Positions 43,959-53,523 of a DNA stretch of 64,000 nt are shown here, one piece after another. How positions within the stretch are numbered: position 1 is the stretch's first letter; the number at the start of each line of letters is the position of its first letter. Origin of the DNA: an uncultured Paracoccaceae bacterium (GTDB taxonomy: Bacteria > Pseudomonadota > Alphaproteobacteria > Rhodobacterales > Rhodobacteraceae); contig CATOSB010000002.1 in the NCBI GenBank assembly GCA_951812305.1, positions 1,178,001 through 1,242,000 of the forward strand, in the 5' to 3' direction. Under the pieces are notes generated by a model. That model searched no databases. It was given only the letters and a program-made list of their open reading frames with translations, and had not been told where the DNA came from. Both the position numbers and the translations under genes were made by a program.

Positions 43959-44312
43959 GTGGCAAAAGCAAAGAAATCTAATCCCAAACCCTCAAACAGC
44001 GTGCCTGAACCTGTAGCGGCCATGCTTGCGATTAATCCGACCTTGTCCAAAGCATGGGTAGACCTGATGTCTGAAAGCGCGCGGTTCATGTCCGAACGTT
44101 TGGCGCGTGATCTGGAATTGCAGCAAGACATGCTCGCCTGCCGAAACCCGGCAGAGTTTCTGCAACTTCAGACCGAGTTTCTGACGGAAGCAATGGAGCA
44201 ATATACCAAAGAAACCACCCGATATTCGCGGATGATGTTCAAGTCATTGGATGAGATCAGCAAGGATGCCCGGGCAGGACATCGCCGGGAATACGATGAT
44301 GTACCGATATGA
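43959..44312 (+). CDS. Phasin-family granule protein
   Basis: The 117-residue product starts at GTG 43959 with AAAGGAG eight bases upstream; an upstream in-frame extension has no ribosome site and looks non-coding. From residue 20 it is a continuous helical, amphipathic phasin domain (PTLSKAWVDLMSESARFMSE, EFLQLQTEFLTEAMEQYTK). Such proteins coat polyhydroxyalkanoate granules. Other PHA genes are absent here, apart from a MaoC/PhaJ-like hydratase 9 kb downstream. Confidence 0.82.
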   Translation: MAKAKKSNPKPSNSVPEPVAAMLAINPTLSKAWVDLMSESARFMSERLARDLELQQDMLACRNPAEFLQLQTEFLTEAMEQYTKETTRYSRMMFKSLDEISKDARAGHRREYDDVPI

Positions 44313-44465
44313 GAAGGTACTTCGCGGCTGCGTTGCAATTTGGGTACGTGGATCCGCGATCTTTGTTGGCAAAGGTAGCTTGGGAGAGGCTCCAGCGAAC
44401 GCGTGTGAATGTGCGATGACGTAGTCAACTTGGTCGGGGTGGACAATCGATCACTCCATAAAGTG

Positions 44466-44492
44466 AAAAGGGGCCGCAAAAGCGACCCCTTT
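44466..44492 (-). terminator. groESL terminator
   Basis: On the minus strand AAAGGGGTCGC-TTTT-GCGGCCCCTTTT forms an 11 bp stem with one G-U-type mismatch, ending in a T-run. It lies 24 bases past the groEL stop. Confidence 0.75.
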
Positions 44493-44515
44493 CCCAGTTC
44501 TTTGAATAGAACAGC

Positions 44516-46168
<1,653 letters not shown>

Positions 46169-46209
46169 CTACTCCTTGAAAATTTCGTGTGATGTTCGGG
46201 CGTGGCGAC

Positions 46210-46497
46210 TTAGGACAGGATGCCCATGATGTCGCTTTCCTTCATGATCAACAGTTCTTCGCCATCCAGCGTGATCTCTGTTCCCGACCATTTGCCGAAC
46301 AGGATCTTGTCGCCTGCCTTGACGGCCATCGGCGCGCGGTTGCCATCATCTTTGATCGCACCGTCACCAGCGGCGATAACTTCGCCTTCTGCCGGCTTTT
46401 CTTTTGCACTGTCAGGAATGATCAGACCACCAGAGGTCTTCTCTTCGGATTCAACACGGCGGACCAGTACGCGGTCATGCAGCGGAGTGAATGCCAT
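46210..46497 (-). CDS. groES: Co-chaperonin GroES
   Basis: The 95-residue protein shows the GroES pattern: [20 protein letters not shown] with the mobile loop at residues 16-32, then GEVIAAGDG and the C-terminal [12 protein letters not shown] 46497 gives the family length, though a longer frame exists upstream. It caps GroEL. A CIRCE operator lies 42 bases upstream, so HrcA control is expected; hrcA is not in the window. Confidence 0.97.
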   Translation of the reverse strand: MAFTPLHDRVLVRRVESEEKTSGGLIIPDSAKEKPAEGEVIAAGDGAIKDDGNRAPMAVKAGDKILFGKWSGTEITLDGEELLIMKESDIMGILS

Positions 46498-46538
46498 ATC
46501 TCGAACGCTCCCATAGGTTCTATTTCGAATTAAGATCG

Positions 46539-46565
46539 TTATCACTCACCCAAGGCGAGTGCTAA
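46539..46565 (-). promoter_or_regulatory. CIRCE operator (HrcA site)
   Basis: TTATCACTC, nine bases, GAGTGCTAA. Compared with the consensus TTAGCACTC-N9-GAGTGCTAA there is one mismatch in the left half. It is 42 bases before groES, the usual place for HrcA heat-shock control. Confidence 0.9.
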
Positions 46566-46653
46566 CGGGCGGGATTTAGGGAAGCGCAGCCGCCCTGTCA
46601 ACATGGCGGGACAAATTTTTTGATCCAATTCCCGCCCTGGCAGATTTAGTTGG

Positions 46654-46902
46654 TCAAGTATTCTGCGGCACACCTGCAAATTCCGCGAAATGCCGGATGT
46701 GATTTTGGCATTCCTGTTCCGCTGCATCGCGAAGCGACACGATCTGCAGCCCTTCGGGCCCGTAAAAGAGAATTAGAGCGGGTACTTTTGAAGCGATGAC
46801 TCCGACGCCCCAAAGTCCTGAGGACGGCTGGATCGTCGTTTCGCTAACGCAAGCAATATGATGGCTTCCGATTTTGCGGATATCTGACAGGGAAAAACTC
46901 AT
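46654..46902 (-). CDS. 82-residue hypothetical protein coupled to DUF2953
   Basis: The ATG at 46902 overlaps the TGA of the DUF2953 gene (ATGA), so it is probably translated from the same message. The product (MSFSLSDIRKIGSHHIACVS at the start, then VPALILFYGPEGLQIVSLRD) has no signal peptide and no family I recognise. The IS4 insertion upstream in DUF2953 is likely to lower its expression. A longer start further upstream would overlap the DUF2953 frame and is less likely. Confidence 0.6.
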   Translation of the reverse strand: MSFSLSDIRKIGSHHIACVSETTIQPSSGLWGVGVIASKVPALILFYGPEGLQIVSLRDAAEQECQNHIRHFAEFAGVPQNT

Positions 46903-47367
46903 CTGCGCCTGCCAAACGTGTCCCAGGCAAAACGAACCAAAGGGGGCAACCACGATACAAGGATCGTATCCAGGGCGAACTCGCCCTCACATTCAAAGCG
47001 CGCACCATCGAATACCGGATGCACCTGAATGGCGTCAGGTGTCGCCCAAGCCCAAGACGACCCGTAGATGACTGGCACGATGAACCCATAAATCCGGCCG
47101 GTTTCGGATGGATCGTCGGTCCCAAAAGAAACCGTCGCCCGGCATCGCGTCACTCGGATCTTCCCCAGCAATTCGCTCACCAGCTTCATGATTGCCGAAA
47201 ACGAGGGCCTTTTGTGTTTGCCTTTGGATGTCTTCGATTCCCGGTCCTTTGATTTGCGCCGTTTGCGGTGCTTCTTTTTCCAGCGAGTCGAGTCAAAGAC
47301 GGTGAACCATGGGACCAATGGCGCGAACAAACGAGCCTGTAATGTCAATTGAAAACTGTCGCGCGAT
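46899..47367 (-). pseudogene. DUF2953-type membrane protein, C-terminal part, split by IS4
   Basis: After removal of the IS4 element and one 10 bp duplication, this part joins the N-terminal part at 48568 in frame (H-V-V-S-R-D-S-F-Q-L-T-L). It encodes a basic linker (KKKHRKRRKSKDRESKTSKG) followed by a domain ending FALDTILVSWLPPLVRFAWD. The layout of one N-terminal membrane segment and a soluble part fits DUF2953, the YtfI-like proteins. Its upstream neighbour is a GerW/YtfJ-family gene, the same pairing seen in Bacillus. Confidence 0.75.
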
Positions 47368-48557
47368 CTTACCACCCTTCAATTTAGCCAGACATCCCAG
47401 AGCTTGGGGATTTTGGCATAACCTGCGAGGCATCGTCGGATAGCACGAAGGCCTGTCTTGAAGAGAGAGCATAAGGACCTTCGGGCTTTTCGAATCCCCT
47501 TTTTTCGCCGCGTATTGCGACGTGGTGCTCTTCGTTTGCTCCGGTTGAAACAGCCCAGTACATGGCGATTGCCAGCACCAAAATGAGGCGGGCCAATCGA
47601 TCCGGCTTTTTGATCTGGCTTTGAGTAATTTCAAAGCCCCGGGTTTTGAAGTCGGAGAACATGGCTTCAATTCCCCAACGCATTCCATAATCGAGCACCT
47701 TGTACTCGGACGGTGCTGCATTCATGGCAATAATCCAAGGCTCTTTGTGCCCCTCTTCGTGAAGCACTCCAATGTTGCTAAAGACGCCCGTTCCGTAAAG
47801 CTCAGCGTTTACAAGCCCTTCGGGCATCAGTTGGGCAATTTCGCGCGTCATCATCTCGCCACCCTGATGTTGCAGTGTGATATTTCCCTTCATGCGCAGC
47901 CGGTAGTCCCATCCAGCCTCCTGGCACCATGCGACCAATCGGGCGGTTCCATAAAACCGATCTCCCGCCAGCAACACACGCGCATCCGCCGGGAGCCATG
48001 GGCGGACTGCTTCCAAAAGCTCATGTTGCACGCGCCATCCAATCGGCCCTTTGGTCTGGCGTACACGCCAAGCGACCGGGAGGGCCCGATCCCGCATCCG
48101 CACCGATAACATCAAAACCTCATGCCCTTCGTTGAGCTTGCTTTGATCAAGGGCCACCACAATCGTTTCTCCGGCCTCACACTGGCGGCGGAAAATTTCA
48201 CCAACATAGGCCTGCATGATCTCATCAGTATCGATGTGAGGATTGCCCAGAACCCGCGAAATGTATTGATAGCGGTGGTCCACAGAGCCGATATCGCGGG
48301 GCAGAGCAGCCGCATTTTCCATCAGATTGACGCTGCGCGTGTTCAAAATCACGCTTGCTATGATGCACAATCCCTCCCGGCGCGACTTGTGATACCCGAG
48401 CAAGCGGTCCTGAAAATCCGCCTCAACCTTCGAATAAAGCTCTGAAAAACAAACATTTCCCAACAAACCAGCCTCCAATATCAGCAGTGGAGACTCCTTG
48501 AATCACACAGATCAGACAAACGTCAAATCAGATCCGGAAATTTTGAAGGGTGGTAAG
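47368..48557 (-). mobile_element. IS4-family element
   Basis: A 1190 bp element with perfect 15 bp inverted ends CTTACCACCCTTCAA, flanked by the 10 bp duplication GTCGCGCGAT (47358-47367 and 48558-48567). The duplication contains the palindrome TCGCGCGA, which can be mistaken for part of the inverted ends. It contains one transposase gene and splits the DUF2953 gene. Confidence 0.9.
47384..48478 (-). CDS. IS4-family transposase
   Basis: The 364-residue DDE transposase carries catalytic blocks VALDQSKLNEG near residue 108, VLLAGDRFYG near 168 and the IS4 signature Y-x2-R-x3-E-x6-K in YGMRWGIEAMFSDFK near 270. The C-terminal tail (FEKPEGPYALSSRQ onward) is variable. It looks intact. One copy is present in the window. 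Confidence 0.9.
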   Translation of the reverse strand: MEAGLLGNVCFSELYSKVEADFQDRLLGYHKSRREGLCIIASVILNTRSVNLMENAAALPRDIGSVDHRYQYISRVLGNPHIDTDEIMQAYVGEIFRRQCEAGETIVVALDQSKLNEGHEVLMLSVRMRDRALPVAWRVRQTKGPIGWRVQHELLEAVRPWLPADARVLLAGDRFYGTARLVAWCQEAGWDYRLRMKGNITLQHQGGEMMTREIAQLMPEGLVNAELYGTGVFSNIGVLHEEGHKEPWIIAMNAAPSEYKVLDYGMRWGIEAMFSDFKTRGFEITQSQIKKPDRLARLILVLAIAMYWAVSTGANEEHHVAIRGEKRGFEKPEGPYALSSRQAFVLSDDASQVMPKSPSSGMSG

Positions 48558-48567
48558 GTCGCGCGAT

Positions 48568-48665
48568 ACGACATGCGCCCTCAGCCCGATTGGCAGAACA
48601 ACGATCAGAACGACCAGTGCCAGGATCCCAATCAGGATCCAGAATAGTATTTGAATCGCGATCAC
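48568..48665 (-). pseudogene. DUF2953-type membrane protein, N-terminal part
   Basis: Starting at GTG 48665, which overlaps the TGA of the GerW-family gene (GTGA), it encodes one hydrophobic segment (FWILIGILALVVLIVVLPIG) and stops being native after V-V-S-R-D, where the IS4 element enters. The overlap implies translational coupling to the upstream gene. The remaining part is at 46899. Confidence 0.72.
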
Positions 48666-49030
48666 GCCGCGTCAGGTGTCTCGTCAGATGCTTTGTTTTT
48701 CTGAGCGAGTACCTTTGCCGCGGTATCGCCGGCGATTTCCGCAAGACTGGAAAACGCGCCCTTCACAGCCTCAACCCGTGCGCCGTTTTCGTCGACGATG
48801 ATCGCGCCCAATGGCTTGATACCGCCGCCTGCGCCGGAACCGCCGCCATGGCCCTTTTTGCTGCCATCGGCACCGTTTCCGCCACCGGCGCCAAAGCCGA
48901 ATCCATAGCTCGCAATCGGAATGACGGTCGCGCCGTCCTTTTCAATCGGCTCGCCTAGAACGTTTTTCGGTTTCAATAGCTTGTCGAGTTCTTCCACAGT
49001 TTTGGCCAATAGCCGTTCTACATCTTCCAT
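48662..49030 (-). CDS. GerW/YtfJ-family protein
   Basis: The 122-residue protein starts at ATG 49030 with GGAGG upstream. It has the YtfJ/GerW pattern: MEDVERLLAKTVEELDKLL, GEPIEKDGATVIPIASYGFGFG near residue 27, a long glycine-rich stretch (GAGGGNGADGSKKGHGGGSG) and a C-terminal IKPLGAIIVDENG. In Bacillus it affects spore coat/germination and is paired with YtfI (DUF2953). Here in a non-sporulating lineage the same pair is present, with DUF2953 directly coupled downstream but split by an IS4 element. Confidence 0.85.
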   Translation of the reverse strand: MEDVERLLAKTVEELDKLLKPKNVLGEPIEKDGATVIPIASYGFGFGAGGGNGADGSKKGHGGGSGAGGGIKPLGAIIVDENGARVEAVKGAFSSLAEIAGDTAAKVLAQKNKASDETPDAA

Positions 49031-49232
49031 TGCGTCCTCCGTGAGGTCAGTTTCGGAATGCGGGAGTATTACGCGGTGCGGACAATCGTTGCCTTGATGT
49101 GGATCAATGGCAGAACGTGGCAGGGCGGGAATTCGCCTATTCCGAGCCCGAGAAATGAGCTGCGACAATCGCGAACTTGAAGACGTGTGAAATCATATTA
49201 GTTTTTTTGAATATGTAATGAAAGGATACCCA

Positions 49233-49844
49233 ATGAACAGGTTCTCGAAAACTGCGGCTGTGGTGGGCGTCATTGCCGTCACAGCCCTCTCCGCAGTGAC
49301 CATCTACGTTTCAGGGCATGGCCCGGCCTTGGCGCAAATGTCCGGCCAAGGGCACGGCGGCACGCATGGCCGCGGACATGGTGCCGACGGCACCGGCCAT
49401 GACGAGGTGACCATGCCGGGCCTTCGGGGCGAGAACGCAACGCCGGAGGAAAGTGCGGAAATCGCGGTGCTGTTCAGGAACTTTCAATCCATCGAAAGAA
49501 GCGTCGAAAACCTTCCGAATGGTATCCGCACGCTTACGTATTCCGCGGATCCGGAGGTCATGGACACGCTGATCAGCCATGTATCCGGCATGATCAATCG
49601 CGTCGAGGCCGCCGATGATCCAAAGATATTCATCCAAAGCCCGACGCTGGACATCCTCTTTGACCGACCGGACGCACTGACAACAGAAATCGACGTGACG
49701 GGTGCGGGCATCATCGTCGTGCAAACATCTAATGATCCGGAGGTTGTCGAGGCGCTGCAGGTCCACGCCGCCGAAGTCTCGGCAATGGCGGATCGGGGCA
49801 TGCAGGCTGTGCATGAAATGATGATGCAGCGCGCCGGGAATTAA
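49233..49844 (+). CDS. Secreted protein with histidine-rich segment, function unknown
   Basis: The 203-residue protein has an N-terminal signal sequence (residues 1-36, ending ALAQ). A His/Gly-rich segment follows (SGQGHGGTHGRGHGADGTGH) that could bind metal. The rest forms a single domain with IRTLTYSADPEVMDTLISHV, SPTLDILFDRPDAL and SNDPEVVEALQVHAAEVS. I recognise similar hypothetical proteins but no function. AAAGGATACCC precedes ATG 49233. Confidence 0.7.
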   Translation: MNRFSKTAAVVGVIAVTALSAVTIYVSGHGPALAQMSGQGHGGTHGRGHGADGTGHDEVTMPGLRGENATPEESAEIAVLFRNFQSIERSVENLPNGIRTLTYSADPEVMDTLISHVSGMINRVEAADDPKIFIQSPTLDILFDRPDALTTEIDVTGAGIIVVQTSNDPEVVEALQVHAAEVSAMADRGMQAVHEMMMQRAGN

Positions 49845-50008
49845 GGTTCAGCGGGGATTGGCCCGAAGCGGCACTTCCGCGGAATTGAAGCACTTCACGG
49901 GTTCGTGCGCGACCCCGAAATTGGGCGCCAAACGGAACGCAAGGAATCCGGTTTCAGCCTGACGGATTTCGCGTAACGCACAACACGGATGGGGGGTTGT
50001 CCCTAATC

Positions 50009-50674
50009 CTATCCCAGAGCATCGCCCCAATCCACCAACCCCTTCCGCCCGACATCCGACAGGCGATACACCCCTGTCTCCACCTTCTCGAACCAGCCAT
50101 AGTGGTTGTCGCGCATGATTGCTGTCGCACGCGAGACACCGGTATCCGCCTTGACCGCAGCGCCCCGCGACGCGCCGTATTCCGCCAGATAAACGGCGCA
50201 GCGTAAGGCGTCTTGCCGATACGCCGTAACCATCCCATGTCGCGTAGCCCCGCCTGCATTCGGATCACCAATGCGACGGTCGAATTCGTTCAGCAAGAGT
50301 GCTTTGCGCTTTTTGGATTTTCGCGGCGCGTACGGGCCGGGAGCCGCGTGAACTTCCAGAAATCCGTCGCGCACCCGAACGGTGATGACGCCGATCCCCA
50401 GACGCCGGCACAGCTTCACATTTGCCTGCAACGCCTTCCAGTTCTTGGGGCGCTCGACACAGACATAAACCTGATCCGTAACCGCCAGTCTTGCGACCGC
50501 TTGATGCAGCAAAGCCAGTGAAAATGCGCGCTTCAATTCCACGATCATGGGTTCGTCGTTGCCACGCATCGCCACCACATCCGCGGCACCGATCTCTCCC
50601 TTAACCTGATATCCCTGCCCTTCAAGCCACGCCTTAACGGGCGGGTAAAGGTCGGTTTCGCGGCCAGTGTTCAT
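50009..50674 (-). CDS. DUF2161 family, PD-(D/E)XK nuclease-like protein
   Basis: The 221-residue protein has a nuclease-like N-terminal half with the PD-(D/E)XK-type pattern: an early glutamate in GRETDLYPPVKAWLE, then GAADVVAM near residue 30 and IVELKRAFSLALLHQAV near 44, where Asp and Glu-x-Lys fit a catalytic centre. The C-terminal half resembles a winged helix (TAYRQDALRCAVYLAE, ASRGAAVKADTGVSRATAIM). It is annotated as DUF2161 in related genomes; the DNA or RNA target is unknown. It is divergent from ppaC. Confidence 0.78.
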   Translation of the reverse strand: MNTGRETDLYPPVKAWLEGQGYQVKGEIGAADVVAMRGNDEPMIVELKRAFSLALLHQAVARLAVTDQVYVCVERPKNWKALQANVKLCRRLGIGVITVRVRDGFLEVHAAPGPYAPRKSKKRKALLLNEFDRRIGDPNAGGATRHGMVTAYRQDALRCAVYLAEYGASRGAAVKADTGVSRATAIMRDNHYGWFEKVETGVYRLSDVGRKGLVDWGDALG

Positions 50675-50765
50675 GGGCGACATCCGACCGCAAGTCGCCC
50701 CCCGTGACAAGGGAGGATCGCGGGCTTATAGGAACGCCAACCCCATATTCAAACGGATGACAGAC

Positions 50766-51686
50766 ATGACGACCCTCGTTTTCGGCCACAAATCCCCTGA
50801 CACCGATTCAACCGGATCGCCCATCATCTGGGCCTGGTATCTGAACGAGGTGAAAGGCGGCGATGCCGAGGCGGTTTTGCTGGGCGAACCCAACACCGAA
50901 GCCGCGTTCATGCTGGAACGCTGGGACTTGCCAAAACCACGGATTATCGAAGGCGTTGCCGCCGATCAGCCGGTGATCATCGTCGACACCAATAACCCTG
51001 CCGAATTGCCGGATGCGATAAACGACGCCGATATTCAGGCGATCATCGACCACCACAAGCTGGTCGGCGGGATCGAAACCAAGGGTCCGATCAACATCAC
51101 CATCCGTCCATTGGCCTGTACCGCGACGATCATGCACAATTTGATGGGGCCGAATGCGGCTAAGATGCCCGACTGGGTAAAAGGCGCAATGCTGTCCTGC
51201 ATTCTTTCAGACACATTGGAATTCCGCTCTCCCACCACAACCGATCAGGACAAGGCGCTTGCTGAGCGGTTGGCGTCGGAACTTGGCCTCGATCTCTCTG
51301 CCTACGCAGCAGAAATGTTCGCGGCGAAATCGGATGTTTCTGCGTTTTCGGATGCCGAATTGATCCGGATGGATTCCAAGGAATACGAAATTGACGGCAC
51401 GAAATTCCGCGTCAGCGTGCTGGAGACCACCGCGCCCGACATCCCGCTTTCGCGCAAGGCCAGCCTGATGGCGTCAATGAGTGATGTCGCCGCCGAGGAC
51501 GGGGTCGACGAGGTTTTGCTGTTCGTGGTCGACATTCTGAAGGAAGAGGCGACGTTGTTGGTACCCAATGCGGCAGTGAAAAACGTGGCTGAAAAAAGCT
51601 TTGGGGCCAGCGTTGAGGGCGACAACGTCATACTCCCCGGGATCATGAGTCGGAAGAAGCAGATCATCCCGAACCTGAAAGTTTGA
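50766..51686 (+). CDS. ppaC: Manganese-dependent inorganic pyrophosphatase
   Basis: The 306-residue family II pyrophosphatase belongs to the DHH superfamily: FGHKSPDTDST at the start, VDTNNPAEL near residue 76, the DHH motif in IIDHHKLVGGI near 97, and the C-terminal substrate motif SRKKQIIPNL. It hydrolyses PPi to phosphate with Mn2+. ATG 50766 is the second of two nearby starts. It is followed by the HAD gene after about 75 bp with a GC palindrome. Confidence 0.94.
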   Translation: MTTLVFGHKSPDTDSTGSPIIWAWYLNEVKGGDAEAVLLGEPNTEAAFMLERWDLPKPRIIEGVAADQPVIIVDTNNPAELPDAINDADIQAIIDHHKLVGGIETKGPINITIRPLACTATIMHNLMGPNAAKMPDWVKGAMLSCILSDTLEFRSPTTTDQDKALAERLASELGLDLSAYAAEMFAAKSDVSAFSDAELIRMDSKEYEIDGTKFRVSVLETTAPDIPLSRKASLMASMSDVAAEDGVDEVLLFVVDILKEEATLLVPNAAVKNVAEKSFGASVEGDNVILPGIMSRKKQIIPNLKV

Positions 51687-51699
51687 GGAGTATCAAATC

Positions 51700-51715
51700 G
51701 GGGGGCCAGCCCCCC
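51700..51715. repeat. Short palindrome GGGGGGCCAGCCCCCC (third copy, inverted)
   Basis: This is the inverted form of the 16-mer at 12002 and 39195, 14 bases past the ppaC stop. It is intergenic. Confidence 0.6.
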
Positions 51716-51760
51716 AAACCACCCGGCGTATTTGCCCACGAGAAGAAGGCGAAAGCAGAC

Positions 51761-52633
51761 ATGACCCAGATCGTTGACAGTCTTTCGCAGGTCTCTGACC
51801 GCTATGACGTTTTGTTGTGCGATGTGTGGGGTTGCGTGCATAACGGGCGCGAGGTTTTTCCGGATGCGATTGCGGCCTTGCAGAAGTTTCGCGCAGGCGG
51901 CGGCACGGTCGTGTTGCTGACCAACGCGCCGCGGTCCCGGTTCGAGGTTGAAAAGCAACTCGACAAGCTTGGATTGCCGCGCGACGCGTGGGATGTGATC
52001 ACCACATCGGGCGACAGCGCACGTGCGGCGATGTTTCGTGGCGCAGCGGGCTCGAACGTGTACTTCATGGGCTATGAGCGGGATCTGACGGTGTTCGAGC
52101 CGCTGAAGGTGATCGAGGATCCGGTGAAAATTACCCGCGTTGCATTGGATGAAGCTGAGGGAATCGTCTGTTGCGGGCCGTTTGATCCTTATGCCGACCC
52201 GGAAAGTTATCGCCCGGACCTGCTTTATGCCAAGCAAAAGGGCTTGCCGCTGTTGTGTTTCAACCCGGATATCGTGGTGGATTTTGGTGACCAGCGGCAG
52301 TGGTGTGCGGGTAAAGTGGCACAGGTTTACCGCGAGATGGGGGGCAACAGCCTTTATTTCGGCAAGCCGCACCCGCCGATTTACGATCTGGCGCGCACGC
52401 GGCTGGCGGCGATGGGGCGGGATTTCGCGGACAACCGGATTCTGTGTGTGGGCGACGGTATTTTGACGGACGTGGCGGGCGCGATGGGCGAGGACCTTGA
52501 TATGCTGTTCATTTCCGGCGGGTTGGCGGCGGAGGAAACGAAGACGGTTCATCAGCCAGAGCCGGAGGCTTTGGCGGGTTATCTGGCGGATCAGGGATAT
52601 GATCCGCTTTATACCGTCGGTTATCTGCGATGA
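51761..52633 (+). CDS. HAD-superfamily IIA hydrolase (TIGR01459 type)
   Basis: The 290-residue HAD hydrolase has motif I LLCDVWGCVHNG (nucleophile Asp near residue 18), motif II LLTNAPRSR near 58, a lysine in FGKPHPPIYDL near 200 and the late acidic motif CVGDGILTDVAGAMGEDLD near 229. It belongs to the NagD/pyridoxal-phosphatase-like IIA group found with heterotrophic alphaproteobacteria. The substrate is unknown. Confidence 0.87.
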   Translation: MTQIVDSLSQVSDRYDVLLCDVWGCVHNGREVFPDAIAALQKFRAGGGTVVLLTNAPRSRFEVEKQLDKLGLPRDAWDVITTSGDSARAAMFRGAAGSNVYFMGYERDLTVFEPLKVIEDPVKITRVALDEAEGIVCCGPFDPYADPESYRPDLLYAKQKGLPLLCFNPDIVVDFGDQRQWCAGKVAQVYREMGGNSLYFGKPHPPIYDLARTRLAAMGRDFADNRILCVGDGILTDVAGAMGEDLDMLFISGGLAAEETKTVHQPEPEALAGYLADQGYDPLYTVGYLR

Positions 52634-52692
52634 CGCGATTGAGGCTGGTGAGGTTGGCCTTGAGAGGACATTGCGAATGCAAGAGCTAAGCC

Positions 52693-52830
52693 GCGCGATT
52701 GTCTGCCCGTCGGGTGGCGATGCAATCTCGTGACGTAGTGCTTTATGCCAGCCAAGTCCGAACGAATTCGAAGAGTTGCGCCAAGATTTGCCAAATTGCC
52801 AGCGCGCCGGGACGGGCAGGCAATCGCGCG
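52693..52830 (+). repeat. Arm-paired intergenic repeat, copy G
   Basis: A 138 bp copy with arms CGCGCGATTGTCTGCCCGT and the complement CGCGCGATTGCCTGCCCGT. The inner box is TTTATGCCAGCCAAGTCCG, and the tail GGCCCAAGGGCCTTGATTCC follows. It fills most of the 413 bp between the HAD and MaoC genes, where I see no gene. Confidence 0.82.
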
Positions 52831-53046
52831 GCGGCCCAAGGGCCTTGATTCCGCGCGGGGAGCAACGAAACGACGTCCGCATCAGGCCAAACCAGACCGA
52901 AATCCATCGTGGTCCTATCTGCGCAATCCGTCGCGCAACATAATTACCAGAAATATACTTTTTCTGTCTTTTTGTTTCATTTAGGATTGCGGCGATGCAG
53001 CGCACGCATTATGCTGCGCTGCAACATGACCAGTGGAACGCATCCC

Positions 53047-53490
53047 ATGCTCGACAATCAACCCCGTGGCACGATCTGCATCGAAGACCTCGAAATCGGG
53101 ATGTCGCGCTATGTTCAGAAACAGGTGACGGACCGTGACATCGAACTGTTTGCCGAGGTCTCGACCGATTTCAATCCGGTACATCTGGATGAAGACTATG
53201 CGCAGGATACGATGTTTCACGGCCGCATAGCGCATGGCATGTTGACTGCTTCTCTGATTTCCGCCGTGATCGGCGAACAGCTTCCAGGCCACGGCACGAT
53301 CTATCTGGGTCAGAACCTGAAATTCATGGCCCCGGTGCGCCCCGGCGACATAGTGATTGCCGAAGTCGCGGTGAAAGACATCGATCATTCCAGGCGTCGC
53401 GTCACTCTTGAATGTCACTGCGCCGTGGGGGATACGATTGTGCTGAAGGGCGAAGCGCTGGTTCTGGCGCCAAGCCGGAAATTCGACTGA
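53047..53490 (+). CDS. MaoC-family hot-dog dehydratase, PhaJ-like
   Basis: The 147-residue MaoC-like protein has the R-hydratase signature: DFNPVHLDEDYAQDTMFHGRIAHGM with catalytic Asp and His near residues 39-44. Then come YLGQNLKFMAPVRPGD near 85 and the C-terminal VLKGEALVLAP. It hydrates enoyl-CoA to (R)-3-hydroxyacyl-CoA, and a link to PHA synthesis with the phasin at 43959 is possible. Several upstream in-frame starts exist; ATG 53047 gives the family start. RibF follows after 33 bases on the same strand. Confidence 0.87.
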   Translation: MLDNQPRGTICIEDLEIGMSRYVQKQVTDRDIELFAEVSTDFNPVHLDEDYAQDTMFHGRIAHGMLTASLISAVIGEQLPGHGTIYLGQNLKFMAPVRPGDIVIAEVAVKDIDHSRRRVTLECHCAVGDTIVLKGEALVLAPSRKFD

Positions 53491-53523
53491 TCAAGGCTGG
53501 GTGGTCCCCGGCAACGGGGGCAG

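Noticed and set aside
47351..48570. Apparent 25 bp inverted ends of the IS4 element including TCGCGCGA
   Set aside because: TCGCGCGA is itself palindromic and belongs to the 10 bp target duplication GTCGCGCGAT; in-frame rejoining of DUF2953 shows the true ends are CTTACCACCCTTCAA.
50009..50674. DUF2161 nuclease-like gene as part of a restriction or defence system
   Set aside because: It stands alone next to housekeeping genes, with no methylase, helicase or toxin partner.
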